Assembly (NCBI GenBank): GCA_028280845.1
Contig: JANQKZ010000006.1
Span: 62,001-126,000 of the forward strand
Origin: Opitutales bacterium
GTDB taxonomy: Bacteria > Verrucomicrobiota > Verrucomicrobiia > Opitutales > JABSRG01
Length of the DNA: 64,000 bases
Direction of reading: 5' to 3'
Position numbers and translations under genes: made by a program. A model generated the notes under the pieces. It saw nothing but the letters and a program-made list of their open reading frames with translations. It was not told the origin of the DNA and ran no database searches. Positions 25,352 through 35,092 of the stretch are shown here, one piece after another (position 1 is the first letter of the stretch; every line of letters starts with the position of its first letter).

Positions 25352-27760
25352 ATGCACTATCTCAAAATCGGCTTTCGGCAGTTATTGAAATCTCCGGGGT
25401 TCTTCCTGGTGGCGGTGGTTACCCTGGCCTTGGGAATAGGATCCTGCACAGCCATGTTCAGTGTGATCCACGCTGTGTTGTTGAAGCCCCTCCCCTTCAA
25501 AGAGCCCGACCGGTTGGTTTGGATTGAGAACGGTTCCTCTGGCGGGCTTTCTGCCCGAACTTCCCGAACCGACGTCCTCAGGGCATGGAGGGAGCAGAAT
25601 CAATCCTTTGAAAGCATCAGTGCCTATTTCGCCTTTTTTGATTATGGGAGGCTCACCATCACCGGACATGGAGAACCGGAAAGGCGAGTCGGGGTGGCGG
25701 TGTCGGAGAATTTTATCGACTCCCTTGGCATTCCTTTGTCGCACGGTCGCAACTTCACCGCAGAGGAATCGGAATCCCTGAATAGTCCAGGAGCGGTAAT
25801 TCTCAGTCATGATTACTGGCTCAAACAATTTGGAGGCGATCCCTCGGTTGTTGGGTCCACCCTCACCATCAACAACCGGTCCACCACCATTGTGGGAGTG
25901 CTGGACCCTTCCTTTGATTTCTCGTCAACCTTCTCCCCCGGGTCGGGGATCGATATGATTACCCCGTTTCCCATTAATGGGGAAACCGCCCGGTGGGGGA
26001 ATACGGTGTTTGCCATCGGGAGATTGAAACCCGGCATAACTCTTGAGGACGCCCGGGCGGAGTTCGAGATTCTGACTCCAAGGATCGTCGAAGAGCTGGA
26101 TTTTGGCTATGGAGGGGGATTCCACATGCAGGACGTGAATGAGGCCTTGAGGGGCTCCTTCCGAACCCCATTTTTCGTTCTAGCGGGAGCCGTTGCCTGC
26201 GTGCTCGCCATCGCCTGCGCAAACCTCTCCAACCTGCTCCTTGCCCGACTCAACCACCGGAGGCGGGAAATCGCCGTCCGGGTGGCCCTGGGAGCGGGTA
26301 AACGTCATCTATTGCAACAGACCCTTACCGAGAGCATGATCCTCGCCGTAAGCGGAACCCTGCTCGGAATCCCCCTGGCGGTGGCGGGCACTCACTTACT
26401 GGTTCAGCTGGAAACCTTTGGCGTGCCCTTACTCCAAAATGCAGCGGTTAACCAATACGCAATGCTGGTCACGGTCGGGCTCACGATCCTGGCGGGAATC
26501 GCCTGCGGGGTCCTGCCCGCTCTCTTCCTGGCGAGGAGCCAGCAGGGGTCTACCACCACTGGCGGTACCCACCAGCAAACCGCGGGACATGCATTTTCCC
26601 TGGCTAGAGATTCACTAATTGTAGCTGAGGTTGCCCTCGCGTTTGTCTTGCTGGTCGGGGCCGGATTGCTGGTTCGCAGTTTCGGGAAACTCCTGGAGGT
26701 TGAACTTGGGTTCAAACCGCAACAGGCGCTGGCTATTCGGGTGGACACCATAAGAGAATTTGAAAACCGGAGTGAGGAACTGCCCCGCTACTACGATGAC
26801 CTGGTGGACTCCGTAGCCCGCTTACCAGGGGTGGACTCGGTGGGACTCAGTGATTGCCTCCCATTTGGCCGGAACCGTACTTGGGGCGTGGGGGTCAAGG
26901 ATGTCCAATACCCTCAGGGTGAATACCCTATCGCTTTCCCACGGATTGTTGATTCCGGTTACCTGGAGACGATGAATATTCCCCTGATTTCAGGTAGGTA
27001 CTTTGATGAGGGGGATGCTCAACCGGACGCTCCGCGCACGGTCATCATCAATGAGAACCTGGCTCGCCGCCTGTTTGGGGACGGGGACCCCCTCGGGCAG
27101 ATTCTGACGGTGAATGGGGATTCCAGGGTGATTGGTGTGGTAGCCAATGTCCGTCATGGGAGCTTGGAGGAGGCTGGGGGAAACGAGATGTATTTAAATT
27201 ATCACCAAGGCGTAGGTATACCCGGCATGGAAATGGTCATTCGCAGTTCGCGGCCTCTGGATTCTCTCCTCCCGGAAATCCGGGCCACCTTGGCTGAAAA
27301 GGATCCCATGTTGCCAACGAGTGAATCCTACCCCCTTGAATTACTGATAAAAAATGCGGTGGGTCCACGGCTTCTGATCACGCAGTTGTTAGGGATCTTT
27401 TCCGTCATTGCCCTCAGTTTGGCTGCCATCGGGCTCTATGGGGTCATTGCTTTCTCAGTGGCGCAGCGGACCCGGGAAATTGGAATCCGCGTCGCCATTG
27501 GTGCACAACGGAAAGATGTTTTGAGCATGGTCATGTCTAGCGGACTCAAACGGGTGGGTTTAGGAACCGGTATTGGACTGTTGGCCTCCCTTGCACTGAC
27601 CCGCATCCTGCAAAGTATGCTTTTCGGGGTTGAAGCCTTTGACCCGATCACCCTGTCTCAAATCACTATGATCCTCATGGCGGTTTCCGTCGCGGCCTGT
27701 CTCTTGCCTGCCCTGAAGGCGACCCGGGTGGACCCAATTACCGCCCTGCACTGCGAGTAG
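25352..27760 (+). CDS. ADOP-type MacB/FtsX permease (1)
   Basis: Membrane protein of 802 residues from the ATG at 25352 (MHYLKIGFRQLLKSPGFFLV), the usual start of acidobacterial duplicated orphan permeases; a TTG 24 bp earlier is the alternative. It has a first membrane helix, a MacB-type periplasmic domain (about 50-240), an FtsX unit with RRREIAVRVALGAGKRHL, a second periplasmic domain, and a final FtsX unit with RTREIGIRVAIGAQRKDVL. 'Orphan' means such genes usually lack an adjacent ATPase, as here. Probable role in efflux or envelope homeostasis by family inference. The N-terminal permease prefix domain seen in the third copy is absent. Confidence 0.88.
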   Translation: MHYLKIGFRQLLKSPGFFLVAVVTLALGIGSCTAMFSVIHAVLLKPLPFKEPDRLVWIENGSSGGLSARTSRTDVLRAWREQNQSFESISAYFAFFDYGRLTITGHGEPERRVGVAVSENFIDSLGIPLSHGRNFTAEESESLNSPGAVILSHDYWLKQFGGDPSVVGSTLTINNRSTTIVGVLDPSFDFSSTFSPGSGIDMITPFPINGETARWGNTVFAIGRLKPGITLEDARAEFEILTPRIVEELDFGYGGGFHMQDVNEALRGSFRTPFFVLAGAVACVLAIACANLSNLLLARLNHRRREIAVRVALGAGKRHLLQQTLTESMILAVSGTLLGIPLAVAGTHLLVQLETFGVPLLQNAAVNQYAMLVTVGLTILAGIACGVLPALFLARSQQGSTTTGGTHQQTAGHAFSLARDSLIVAEVALAFVLLVGAGLLVRSFGKLLEVELGFKPQQALAIRVDTIREFENRSEELPRYYDDLVDSVARLPGVDSVGLSDCLPFGRNRTWGVGVKDVQYPQGEYPIAFPRIVDSGYLETMNIPLISGRYFDEGDAQPDAPRTVIINENLARRLFGDGDPLGQILTVNGDSRVIGVVANVRHGSLEEAGGNEMYLNYHQGVGIPGMEMVIRSSRPLDSLLPEIRATLAEKDPMLPTSESYPLELLIKNAVGPRLLITQLLGIFSVIALSLAAIGLYGVIAFSVAQRTREIGIRVAIGAQRKDVLSMVMSSGLKRVGLGTGIGLLASLALTRILQSMLFGVEAFDPITLSQITMILMAVSVAACLLPALKATRVDPITALHCE

Positions 27761-27853
27761 TCTCGTTTAACAGGTGCTTCCTGTGGATGGATGGAGAGTT
27801 TGGACTGGCCAGTGAGGTCCAGCTCTACCTCAAATGGTCATGGTCGCCCCATA

Positions 27854-27870
27854 ACTTTTGGCATGACAGA
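27854..27870 (+). repeat. ACTTTTGGCA-TGACAGA element, copy 1
   Basis: The 17-bp element ACTTTTGGCATGACAGA recurs at 30589-30607 with a 2-nt insertion. The two copies flank the iorA-iorB-like gene pair, 120 bp before the first gene and after the second. Confidence 0.5.
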
Positions 27871-27989
27871 ACGAGCGGATGCTCAGGTTCGACTTCCTTA
27901 AGCCAAAGTTCATCAAATTCTTGTTCCTAAGGGGATCGACAAAAGATTGCCGGCTCTATAACCAGAAGAGGGAACGGATTGGAGTTATC

Positions 27990-28460
27990 ATGAGCAGCAT
28001 AGATTTAACCATCAACGGCAATTTGCATCCCCTGGCGGACGTCGATCCTGCCATGCCTTTGCTATGGGCCCTCCGGGATGAGCTGGGATTGACGGGCACT
28101 AAATACAGCTGTGGCGTTGGCGTCTGTGGAACTTGCGTCGTCTTGATGAATGGTCAGGCTGTGCGATCCTGCATCCTTCCCGTAAGGGCAGCCTCCACTG
28201 CGGAGATCACCACCATTGAAGGCTTGTCAAAAGACGGCACCCACCCGGTCCAGGAGGCGTGGATCGAAGAAGATGTATCCCAATGCGGTTACTGCCAGGG
28301 TGGCCAGATCCTGTCGGCGGTAGCCTTCCTGGAACAGAATCCCCAACCGGATGAGAATTCGATTCGGCAATCCATGGCTACCAATCTCTGCCGCTGCGGC
28401 ACCTATCCGCGTATCCTCAAAGCGATTCAGCTTGCCGCCGGCAAGAAAACCGTTTCATGA
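27990..28460 (+). CDS. (2Fe-2S) subunit of an IorA-type molybdenum hydroxylase
   Basis: Iron-sulfur subunit of 156 residues from the ATG at 27990, preceded by GGAG at a 5-nt spacing; a frame start 111 bp earlier adds an unlikely basic leader. Plant-type cluster ligands are Cys41, Cys46, Cys49 and Cys61; the second cluster uses Cys99, Cys102, Cys134 and Cys136 (QCGYCQGGQ and NLCRCGTY). This is the small subunit of xanthine dehydrogenase-family enzymes, closest in layout to isoquinoline 1-oxidoreductase alpha. It overlaps the large-subunit gene by 4 bp (ATGA). Confidence 0.93.
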   Translation: MSSIDLTINGNLHPLADVDPAMPLLWALRDELGLTGTKYSCGVGVCGTCVVLMNGQAVRSCILPVRAASTAEITTIEGLSKDGTHPVQEAWIEEDVSQCGYCQGGQILSAVAFLEQNPQPDENSIRQSMATNLCRCGTYPRILKAIQLAAGKKTVS

Positions 28461-30547
28461 AGCCCATCACCCATTCCCGCCGCGATTTTCTGAAGGCCAC
28501 GGGATTGTCCGCCTCGGGGCTCATCCTGGGATTTCCGCTTCAGATTCAGGCGGCCTCTCAGCCAGGAGATCTTCCCTTTGAACCCAACGCGTTCATCGCG
28601 ATCAGTCCGGAAACTGGAATCACCCTAACTATCCCGGTTCCCGAAGTCGGCCAGAATACCCGCACCGCCCTGGCTATGATCCTGGCCGATGAACTCGGAG
28701 CCGACCTGCAAGCCGTCAATCTGCATCAGGCCGGCCCTCGCAATGATGTCGGCCAACAGATGGCCGGCGCCAGCGCCGGGCTCAAACGTGCCTATCCGGT
28801 TTTACGGATTGCCGCCGCCAGTGCTCGAGAGATGCTCATTACCGGCGTGGCCAAACACTGGAATGTGAACCCGGACCGATGCCACACGGATAACAGCCAG
28901 GTATTTGGCCCCGATGGACAGTCCATGTCATTCATCGAGGCCGCGGCTTATGGTGGCAACCAATCCGTGCCCAACGCTCCAACGCTGAAGCTCGCTTCTG
29001 ATTTTAAATATATCGGCCAGGATATCCGGATCCTCGATGCGCAGGAGATTGGCATGGGAAAAACCCAGTTTGCGGTGGATGCCCTTCCCGAAGGGGTCCG
29101 CTTCGCCGTGTTATTACGCTGCCCCGTCCTGGGTGGGAAACTCCTGGAGTTTGATGCTGCAGCAGCAGGCAAAATGCGGGGAGTGGTCGATATCCTTCAA
29201 GTGGGTGACAAAGTGGCGGTGACGGCGACCAATACCTGGATCGCGATGGAAGCCGCCAAACGCGTGCGGGCCCAATGGGACGAAGGAGAATATGCCAGCG
29301 AAAGCACCAAGGGGATCTTAGCGCGACAAAAGGCTGCCCTCGACAACCCTGCGGAAACCCGAGTCGCTCAGGGTGATTTTGAAAGTGCCTTCGCAACTGC
29401 ACCAATTCAACTGGAACAGGAATTTTCAGGGCCCTTCCTCTGCCACTCCCCGATGGAACCTCCCAATTGCACCGCATGGTTCCACAAAGACAGGGTGGAA
29501 ATCTGGACCGGCTGCCAATCATTGAATGGCCTTTATGAAGCCCTGCCGGAATACACGGGATTACCCCACGAGCGTATCGCTTGCCACCAACTTCGGATTG
29601 GCGGAGGGTTCGGCCGCAAGCTGGATCACGATTTCATTATTGAGGCCTTGGAAATAGCCAAACTGGTGGACTACCCGGTCAAGCTCATGTTCACGAAGGA
29701 GGACGATATCCGTCATAGCGTCTATCGGGCGGCTGACCGCTATCGCTATCGGGTGGGTATGGACCTCAACGGCTATCCACTCGCCCTTCAGGAGATTAAT
29801 TGCCAGCGCGCTCGGTCTTGGCGAGACAGCGCATTCACCCGTTACTTCAAGCACGCCGAGCGCAAGTTCACTCGGCTGGACCTCCCCCTGGTTACCGGGC
29901 CGCTGCGAGGACCCCATGATAATGTGTCCTGCTTCACCCAGCATTCCATGATCGATGCCATGGCAGACCGAGCGGGGATCGACCCGCTGGATTTCCGCCT
30001 TGCCCTCCTTGGCGATCAAAAGGTCTTTCGCCTACTCGGGTGGGCCGAGCCTCCTGCCGAGGACCCGGTCATGGCTAACCTGGTGAGGATCATACGGGAC
30101 CGATCCAATTGGAAAGGGGATCCCTCATACGGTTATGGTATAGCCTATTTCGAAAAAAACCAAAGCAAGGTAGCTGTCGCCGCCCTGGCTCCCAAAGCAG
30201 GGGGCAGCCGACCGATAGAGAAAGTTTTTGTCGCCCTCCATTGCGGACGCATCGTCAATCCGCTCAGTGCTCGTGCACAGATGGAAAGTGGTGTCATCGA
30301 TGGCCTCGCCGCCGCCCTCTATCAAAGAATCGATGTCCAGGATGGGCGCGTCATCCAGAAGAACTATCAGGATTACCCCATGCTGGCTATGCCCGAATGC
30401 CCCGAGATCGATATCTTCCTTTCCCCAAGCGAGGCCGAACCGAAGGGCCTCGGCGAAACCGCCTATCCACCCACGATGCCGGCTACCATAAGTGCCCTGG
30501 CCGACGCCACCGGCCGACGCACGACCGATATGCCGGTTTTTGGTTAG
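28457..30547 (+). CDS. molybdopterin-binding subunit of an IorB-type aldehyde/xanthine/isoquinoline oxidoreductase
   Basis: Molybdenum-cofactor subunit of 696 residues. A twin-arginine signal (SRRDFLKATG) at the N-terminus predicts export of the folded enzyme, with the small subunit co-exported. The C-terminal KGLGETAYPPTMPA contains the expected catalytic Glu (about residue 667), and Gly-rich loops such as RIGGGFGRKLDHDF fit the molybdopterin site. Length fits IorB (about 700-770). The substrate (an N-heterocycle or aldehyde) cannot be read from the sequence. No cytochrome electron acceptor or XdhC-type maturation gene is adjacent; modAB lies about 15 kb away. Confidence 0.92.
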   Translation: MKPITHSRRDFLKATGLSASGLILGFPLQIQAASQPGDLPFEPNAFIAISPETGITLTIPVPEVGQNTRTALAMILADELGADLQAVNLHQAGPRNDVGQQMAGASAGLKRAYPVLRIAAASAREMLITGVAKHWNVNPDRCHTDNSQVFGPDGQSMSFIEAAAYGGNQSVPNAPTLKLASDFKYIGQDIRILDAQEIGMGKTQFAVDALPEGVRFAVLLRCPVLGGKLLEFDAAAAGKMRGVVDILQVGDKVAVTATNTWIAMEAAKRVRAQWDEGEYASESTKGILARQKAALDNPAETRVAQGDFESAFATAPIQLEQEFSGPFLCHSPMEPPNCTAWFHKDRVEIWTGCQSLNGLYEALPEYTGLPHERIACHQLRIGGGFGRKLDHDFIIEALEIAKLVDYPVKLMFTKEDDIRHSVYRAADRYRYRVGMDLNGYPLALQEINCQRARSWRDSAFTRYFKHAERKFTRLDLPLVTGPLRGPHDNVSCFTQHSMIDAMADRAGIDPLDFRLALLGDQKVFRLLGWAEPPAEDPVMANLVRIIRDRSNWKGDPSYGYGIAYFEKNQSKVAVAALAPKAGGSRPIEKVFVALHCGRIVNPLSARAQMESGVIDGLAAALYQRIDVQDGRVIQKNYQDYPMLAMPECPEIDIFLSPSEAEPKGLGETAYPPTMPATISALADATGRRTTDMPVFG

Positions 30548-30583
30548 GGAGTCTGGCGACCGGGTCTACTGACCTATACGACC

Positions 30584-30610
30584 GCATGACTTTTGGCACA
30601 TGACAGATCG
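30584..30610 (+). repeat. ACTTTTGGCA-CA-TGACAGA element, copy 2
   Basis: Second copy of the element at 27854, located 18-44 bp upstream of the NarL-type histidine kinase gene. CATGAC occurs twice within it (30585-30590 and 30599-30604), which would suit binding of a response regulator dimer. Confidence 0.5.
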
Positions 30611-30627
30611 TTTCGGTCCCTCCTATA

Positions 30628-31884
30628 ATGGTCCACATGCCACTTTCAAAGGCCAAGGCAGGGCTCAAACAGGGTGAGTTGGTCCTAGGGCTCACCTTTT
30701 ACACCATCGTCGCCACCGTGGTGCTGACTTCCCTGGTGTTCGGTCCCTCCCCTAAAAACCCAATAGATGTGACGGGCATGCTGGTCGCCGCGCTCCTCTT
30801 CGCCTGCTTTCCCTACTGGCTGGAACGATGGGTGATGAAAATACCGGAATGGGGTGATCCCCTCGCCGCGTCTGTCGCTCCCCCCCTAAAAGCCCAATGG
30901 CTCTTCCTCTTGGTTTTTATTCCAGTCGGTGTGGCGTTCAGCTACTTTGCCTTGAGGGTGACCCGTGGAGGTATGCTGCCCTTGATACCCCTGTTCATCC
31001 TCGCCGGGTACAGCACGATGTTTTTCTCGTTCGCGGGTTCCCTTCTCTGTTCCCTTGCCCTTTTACTTTTGCTCCAGGGGGTCATGTGGATGGTTCACCA
31101 TTACCTGTTCGATCTCTCCAGCTTTTTATCCATGGGGGTCGGCCTGGTCATTTTTAATTCTTTTTTCCTCATCGCCAAAGGTGCAGAAAATGCCCGCATG
31201 GAAGCCGAATCCCTCAGTGCGAAATTGGAAGAAAGCAATGAGAAGCTGCGATCCTACGCCCTCCGGGTGGGGGACCTAGCCGTGGCCGAAGAACGGAATC
31301 GTCTCGCCCGGGAGATTCATGACTCGATCGGTCATACGCTGACGGTGGTCAATGTCCAGGTAGAGGCCGCACGAACTGTCTTGAATAGTGACCCTGACAA
31401 AGCCCGAAGTGCCCTGGAGGCGGCCCAGGCCTATACCCGACAGGGATTGACCGAAGTCCGTGAGGCTGTGTCCTCCCTGCGCCAATCTCCACTGGAGAAT
31501 AAATCCCTGCCCCAAGCCCTGGAGGAACTGCTCCAGAAGGCGAGTACGACCGGCCTGAAGGTCAATTTAAAGGTGAATGGAACCCCCTTGGAACTTCCGG
31601 CCCCCTTGGCCCATACCCTCCATCGGGTGGCCCAGGAAACCTTGACGAATACCCTCCGGCACGCCCAAGCCAGCCGGTTGGAACTCCAGCTCGATTTCGC
31701 CCAGGAGTCCACCGTCATACTGAAAGTGAAAGACAATGGGAAAGGGTATTCCCCAAGTGAGGAACCCTCCGGCTTTGGCCTCCTCGGCTTAAAGGAACGC
31801 GTCGGCCACCATGGGGGGGAAACCCGGATTGAATCCGGTGAGGGTTCCGGGTTTACTTTGGAGGTCAAACTACCGCTTCCATGA
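30628..31884 (+). CDS. NarL-type (HisKA_3) sensor histidine kinase
   Basis: Membrane kinase of 418 residues with about five or six helices in the first 190 residues and little periplasmic sequence, so it probably senses something in the bilayer. A short coiled coil follows, then a HisKA_3 domain with His231 in REIHDSIGHTL and an HATPase domain ending in GFGLLGLKERVGHHGGETRIES. An ATG 9 bp downstream (30637) is an equally good start. It overlaps the response regulator gene by 4 bp. Together with neighbouring ADOP permeases it may form a stress-sensing efflux module, as in LiaS- or DesK-type systems; this is inference. Confidence 0.92.
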   Translation: MVHMPLSKAKAGLKQGELVLGLTFYTIVATVVLTSLVFGPSPKNPIDVTGMLVAALLFACFPYWLERWVMKIPEWGDPLAASVAPPLKAQWLFLLVFIPVGVAFSYFALRVTRGGMLPLIPLFILAGYSTMFFSFAGSLLCSLALLLLLQGVMWMVHHYLFDLSSFLSMGVGLVIFNSFFLIAKGAENARMEAESLSAKLEESNEKLRSYALRVGDLAVAEERNRLAREIHDSIGHTLTVVNVQVEAARTVLNSDPDKARSALEAAQAYTRQGLTEVREAVSSLRQSPLENKSLPQALEELLQKASTTGLKVNLKVNGTPLELPAPLAHTLHRVAQETLTNTLRHAQASRLELQLDFAQESTVILKVKDNGKGYSPSEEPSGFGLLGLKERVGHHGGETRIESGEGSGFTLEVKLPLP

Positions 31885-32531
31885 AAACCATCCGCCTCCT
31901 CCTTGTTGATGATCAGGCCCTGTTCCGGGAAGGCCTGCGGACCATCCTCTCGGCCAGGTCCCGGTTTGAGGTGGTGGCCGAAGCTGCCAATGGAGACGAG
32001 GCCATTCAACAAGCCGCCCGCCACCGCCCCGATGTCATCCTCATGGACCTCAACATGCCCATCCTCGACGGCGCTGCCGCCACTAAGCGTATCAAACAGG
32101 ACAATCCTTCCGCCCGCATTCTGGTCCTCACCACCTTCCACGAGGATGAGCGAATCTTTGAAGCCCTTCGCGCTGGAGCTGCCGGATACCTCTTAAAGGA
32201 CAGCGACTCGAATCACCTCGCCGAGGCTATAGAAGCTGTACATCGCGGGGAGTCCTTCTTGCAGCCTGCCGTCGCCGCCCGGGTCATCGCTGAACTGAAT
32301 CGATTGTCCCCCAAACCTAAAGAAAAAATGCAACCTGTTGAACCCCTTTCCGACCGGGAAGAAGACGTACTTCGTGAGCTGGCTCGAGGTGGCAGCAACA
32401 AGGAAATCGCGGTCGCCCTGGGCCTGGCCGAAGGCACGGTGAAGAATCATATCTCCAACATCCTGGCAAAACTAGGAGTCCTCGACCGTACCCAGGCCGC
32501 CCTCAAGGCCCGCGACCTTGGAATACTGTAG
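31881..32531 (+). CDS. NarL/LuxR-family response regulator
   Basis: Regulator of 216 residues. The receiver domain carries phosphoacceptor Asp56 in DVILMDLNMPILDG, acidic residues at 10-11 and the conserved Lys in YLLKDSD. The C-terminal LuxR-type helix-turn-helix reads LSDREEDVLRELARGGSNKEIAVALGL... and then VKNHISNILAKLG. It is translationally coupled to the upstream kinase (4-bp overlap). Candidate targets are the CATGAC-containing sites upstream of the kinase and of the second ADOP gene. Confidence 0.95.
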   Translation: MKTIRLLLVDDQALFREGLRTILSARSRFEVVAEAANGDEAIQQAARHRPDVILMDLNMPILDGAAATKRIKQDNPSARILVLTTFHEDERIFEALRAGAAGYLLKDSDSNHLAEAIEAVHRGESFLQPAVAARVIAELNRLSPKPKEKMQPVEPLSDREEDVLRELARGGSNKEIAVALGLAEGTVKNHISNILAKLGVLDRTQAALKARDLGIL

Positions 32532-32580
32532 CGGAATGAGCAGGGTCGCTCCTACAAATCCGGAAATCCCGCACTACGAA

Positions 32581-32612
32581 AACCATGACTCCCGGCCGCC
32601 CCAAACCATGAC
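32581..32612 (+). promoter_or_regulatory. direct repeat AACCATGAC x2 upstream of the second ADOP gene
   Basis: AACCATGAC occurs at 32581-32589 and 32604-32612, 23 bp apart, ending 45 bp before the permease start. The core CATGAC also occurs in the elements at 27862 and 30585/30599. A response-regulator site is possible. Confidence 0.35.
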
Positions 32613-32657
32613 CATCAGCACTGCCTCCACAAGCAGTCATAGGGTATCCTGACCCCC

Positions 32658-35075
32658 ATGATTACACTATGGCTCCTTTCCACTCGCCGCGTCTTCCGCC
32701 GCCTGGCTGCTCGCCCGGGGTTTACCCTCATGGCAAGTGGGCTGCTCGCCATAGGCCTGTCCGGAACCATCGGTTTCATGGTGCTGATCCGCACGATTTT
32801 ACTCTCCCCCCTCCCCTATGAGGACCCCGATTCCCTTTATGGCTTTCGCTCCACCAATGCACGCGAGGGGATTGTCAAGGATGGTGTCTCTCTGGCGGAC
32901 TTTGCCGACCTCCACCAAAGCCTGACCGTATTCACCACGTTTGCCGCCTACCGCGGCGATTTCATGACCTACCAACCGGTGGAGGGATCCTCCCGACAAT
33001 GGCTCGGGGCCCAGGTCACCGCCGACTTCTTTCCCATGCTCGGGGTCACCCCTTTGCACGGTCGCCTCCTCAATGCGGACGACTTCTTGCCTGGAGCCCC
33101 TGTAGTCATGGTTCTGAGTGAACAGACCTGGGTCACGGAATTCGGAAGCGACCTCGGTATTCTCGGGACCACGCTGGAGATCAACAGCGAACCGATCGAA
33201 GTCGTGGGAATTCTCCCCCGTGAAGCACGCGACCCGGCCTTTGCCGGTGCCTGGTTCCCCTTTCCACGATCCAACCCCGAGTACTTCGTCCGTGACAGTC
33301 GCCATTGGGCTGCCACGGGCCGGATTGCTCCGGGAATTACCCAAGCTGCCGCCCAGGCGCAAGTCGACACCCAGGTGGCCGCCTTGGCGAGAGCCTATCC
33401 CAACACGAACAAGAACTGGGAAATGCAAATCGTCCCCCTCCTCGAGATGCGGGTCAGCGGGATCCGTCGCACCCTGGTCATCGGAATCAGCACCGCCTGC
33501 CTCCTCCTCTTTGTCACCGCGCTCAACCTGGCCAACCTGCTCCTTGCTCGCCGACTGAATCGACAGGGAGAAATTGCCCTGGAGCGGGTCCTGGGCGCTT
33601 CCCCAATTCAGATGGTAGGAGAAATCCTGTTCGAAGCCGCCATTCTGGCCCTAACCGGGGCCATGCTCGCCGCCGGTTTCCTTTTCTACGCCTTCAACAT
33701 CTTTTTGCCCGGGGTCGAGGCCGACATCATTCCTCGGGTCAATGAAATTTCTTTTGGCCTCTCCGACGCCTTGGCTCTCCTCGGAGTGGCCCTGGCCACA
33801 GCCCTGCTCTGCGGGTTTGCCCCATCCTGGCAAACGAGCCGGGAGGGCTTCGTGACCCTGCTCAACCAAACTGGCGGCAAGGCGACCCAGTCTCGCAGCA
33901 CGAAACGCCTGCGAGCAGGCCTCCTCATCCTCCAGATTGGAATTACTCTACCCATCGTTGTATCCGCCACCGTAGTCACCGAACAATTGATGAGTTTGGA
34001 AAACGAACCCTTGGGTTTTAAAACCGAGGGCGTGGAAGTCTTCATCTTATCCCCCGACCAGAAACTATATCCCAATTTCATGGACCTGCGTGGGTTTTAC
34101 CAGCGGATCACCGACCACATACGCGAAAAACCGGAATTTGAGAGCGCAGAAGTGCTCACCTTTCCCCCGCTCTTTGGGGCTTCCCTGGATTTTGCCTTCG
34201 AGGTCCAGAATTACCAGGATCCGGAAGGGCGGTCTCTTCAGGCGTCCCACCAATTCGTCAGTCCTGGTATTTTTGAATTGTTAGAGATCCAGCTCCTGGA
34301 GGGTAGAGCCTTCTCCGAACAGGACGTGCTCGGGGCCCCCATGACCGCCATCGTGAATCAAGCCTTTGTCGATCGCTACTTCGACGACGGCCTCGTTCTG
34401 GGGCGTAGGATCAAGGCCATGACCTGGATATCCAACGAATGGCGCGAAATTGTCGGTGTGGTCCAAACCACCAAACAAGCCTCCCTCACGGAGGCCCCCA
34501 CCCCCCAGATTTATCTTCCCATGGACCAAACCCCCTGGATTTTTGGCCACCTGCTCGTCAAGGCCAGTAACCCCGGGCAACCCATCTCGACCATGATCGA
34601 GCAGAGCATCAAAGAAATCTTTCCCGATATGGCGACCCTCGGCACTACTTTAGATGCCTTGCACGATGTCCAAACCCTTAGCGCACGAACCCTCGCCCGC
34701 ATCATGGGAGGCTTTGCCCTGGCTGCCGCTGCCATGACGGCTTTTGGCGTCTACGCCCTGCTCACCTTAATGGTGGTGGATCAACAGCGCGAAATCGGCC
34801 TCCGCATGGCTATCGGGGCCAATGGCAACACCGTGCTCCGCCACTATCTGCTCCGGGGTCTCAAAACAGTTGCCTGGGGAATCGCCGGAGGGTGCGCCAT
34901 AGCTTTGGCCACCGATCAGATCCTGCGACCCACCTTGGGCATGGAGGGCTCCACGTCCATCCTGCTCTTTCTCGGATCAGCGGGGGCTCTCCTCCTGATC
35001 GGACTCCTCGCCAGTGCCTTTCCCGCTATCCGGGCGGCACGCCTCGAACCGGTGGATGCACTCCGCCTCACTTAA
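32658..35075 (+). CDS. ADOP-type MacB/FtsX permease (2)
   Basis: Membrane protein of 805 residues, a second member of the duplicated orphan permease family. The N-terminal helix is followed by a MacB-type periplasmic domain, an FtsX unit (with LNRQGEIALERVLGASPIQM), a second periplasmic domain, and a last FtsX unit (DQQREIGLRMAIGANGNTVLRHY). It is more divergent than the first copy: the N-terminus reads FRRLAARPGFTLMASGLLAIG. It lies 126 bp after the NarL-type regulator on the same strand and is a likely target of that system. No ATPase gene is adjacent. Confidence 0.87.
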   Translation: MITLWLLSTRRVFRRLAARPGFTLMASGLLAIGLSGTIGFMVLIRTILLSPLPYEDPDSLYGFRSTNAREGIVKDGVSLADFADLHQSLTVFTTFAAYRGDFMTYQPVEGSSRQWLGAQVTADFFPMLGVTPLHGRLLNADDFLPGAPVVMVLSEQTWVTEFGSDLGILGTTLEINSEPIEVVGILPREARDPAFAGAWFPFPRSNPEYFVRDSRHWAATGRIAPGITQAAAQAQVDTQVAALARAYPNTNKNWEMQIVPLLEMRVSGIRRTLVIGISTACLLLFVTALNLANLLLARRLNRQGEIALERVLGASPIQMVGEILFEAAILALTGAMLAAGFLFYAFNIFLPGVEADIIPRVNEISFGLSDALALLGVALATALLCGFAPSWQTSREGFVTLLNQTGGKATQSRSTKRLRAGLLILQIGITLPIVVSATVVTEQLMSLENEPLGFKTEGVEVFILSPDQKLYPNFMDLRGFYQRITDHIREKPEFESAEVLTFPPLFGASLDFAFEVQNYQDPEGRSLQASHQFVSPGIFELLEIQLLEGRAFSEQDVLGAPMTAIVNQAFVDRYFDDGLVLGRRIKAMTWISNEWREIVGVVQTTKQASLTEAPTPQIYLPMDQTPWIFGHLLVKASNPGQPISTMIEQSIKEIFPDMATLGTTLDALHDVQTLSARTLARIMGGFALAAAAMTAFGVYALLTLMVVDQQREIGLRMAIGANGNTVLRHYLLRGLKTVAWGIAGGCAIALATDQILRPTLGMEGSTSILLFLGSAGALLLIGLLASAFPAIRAARLEPVDALRLT

Positions 35076-35092
35076 ACTCTGCTCAATATATC

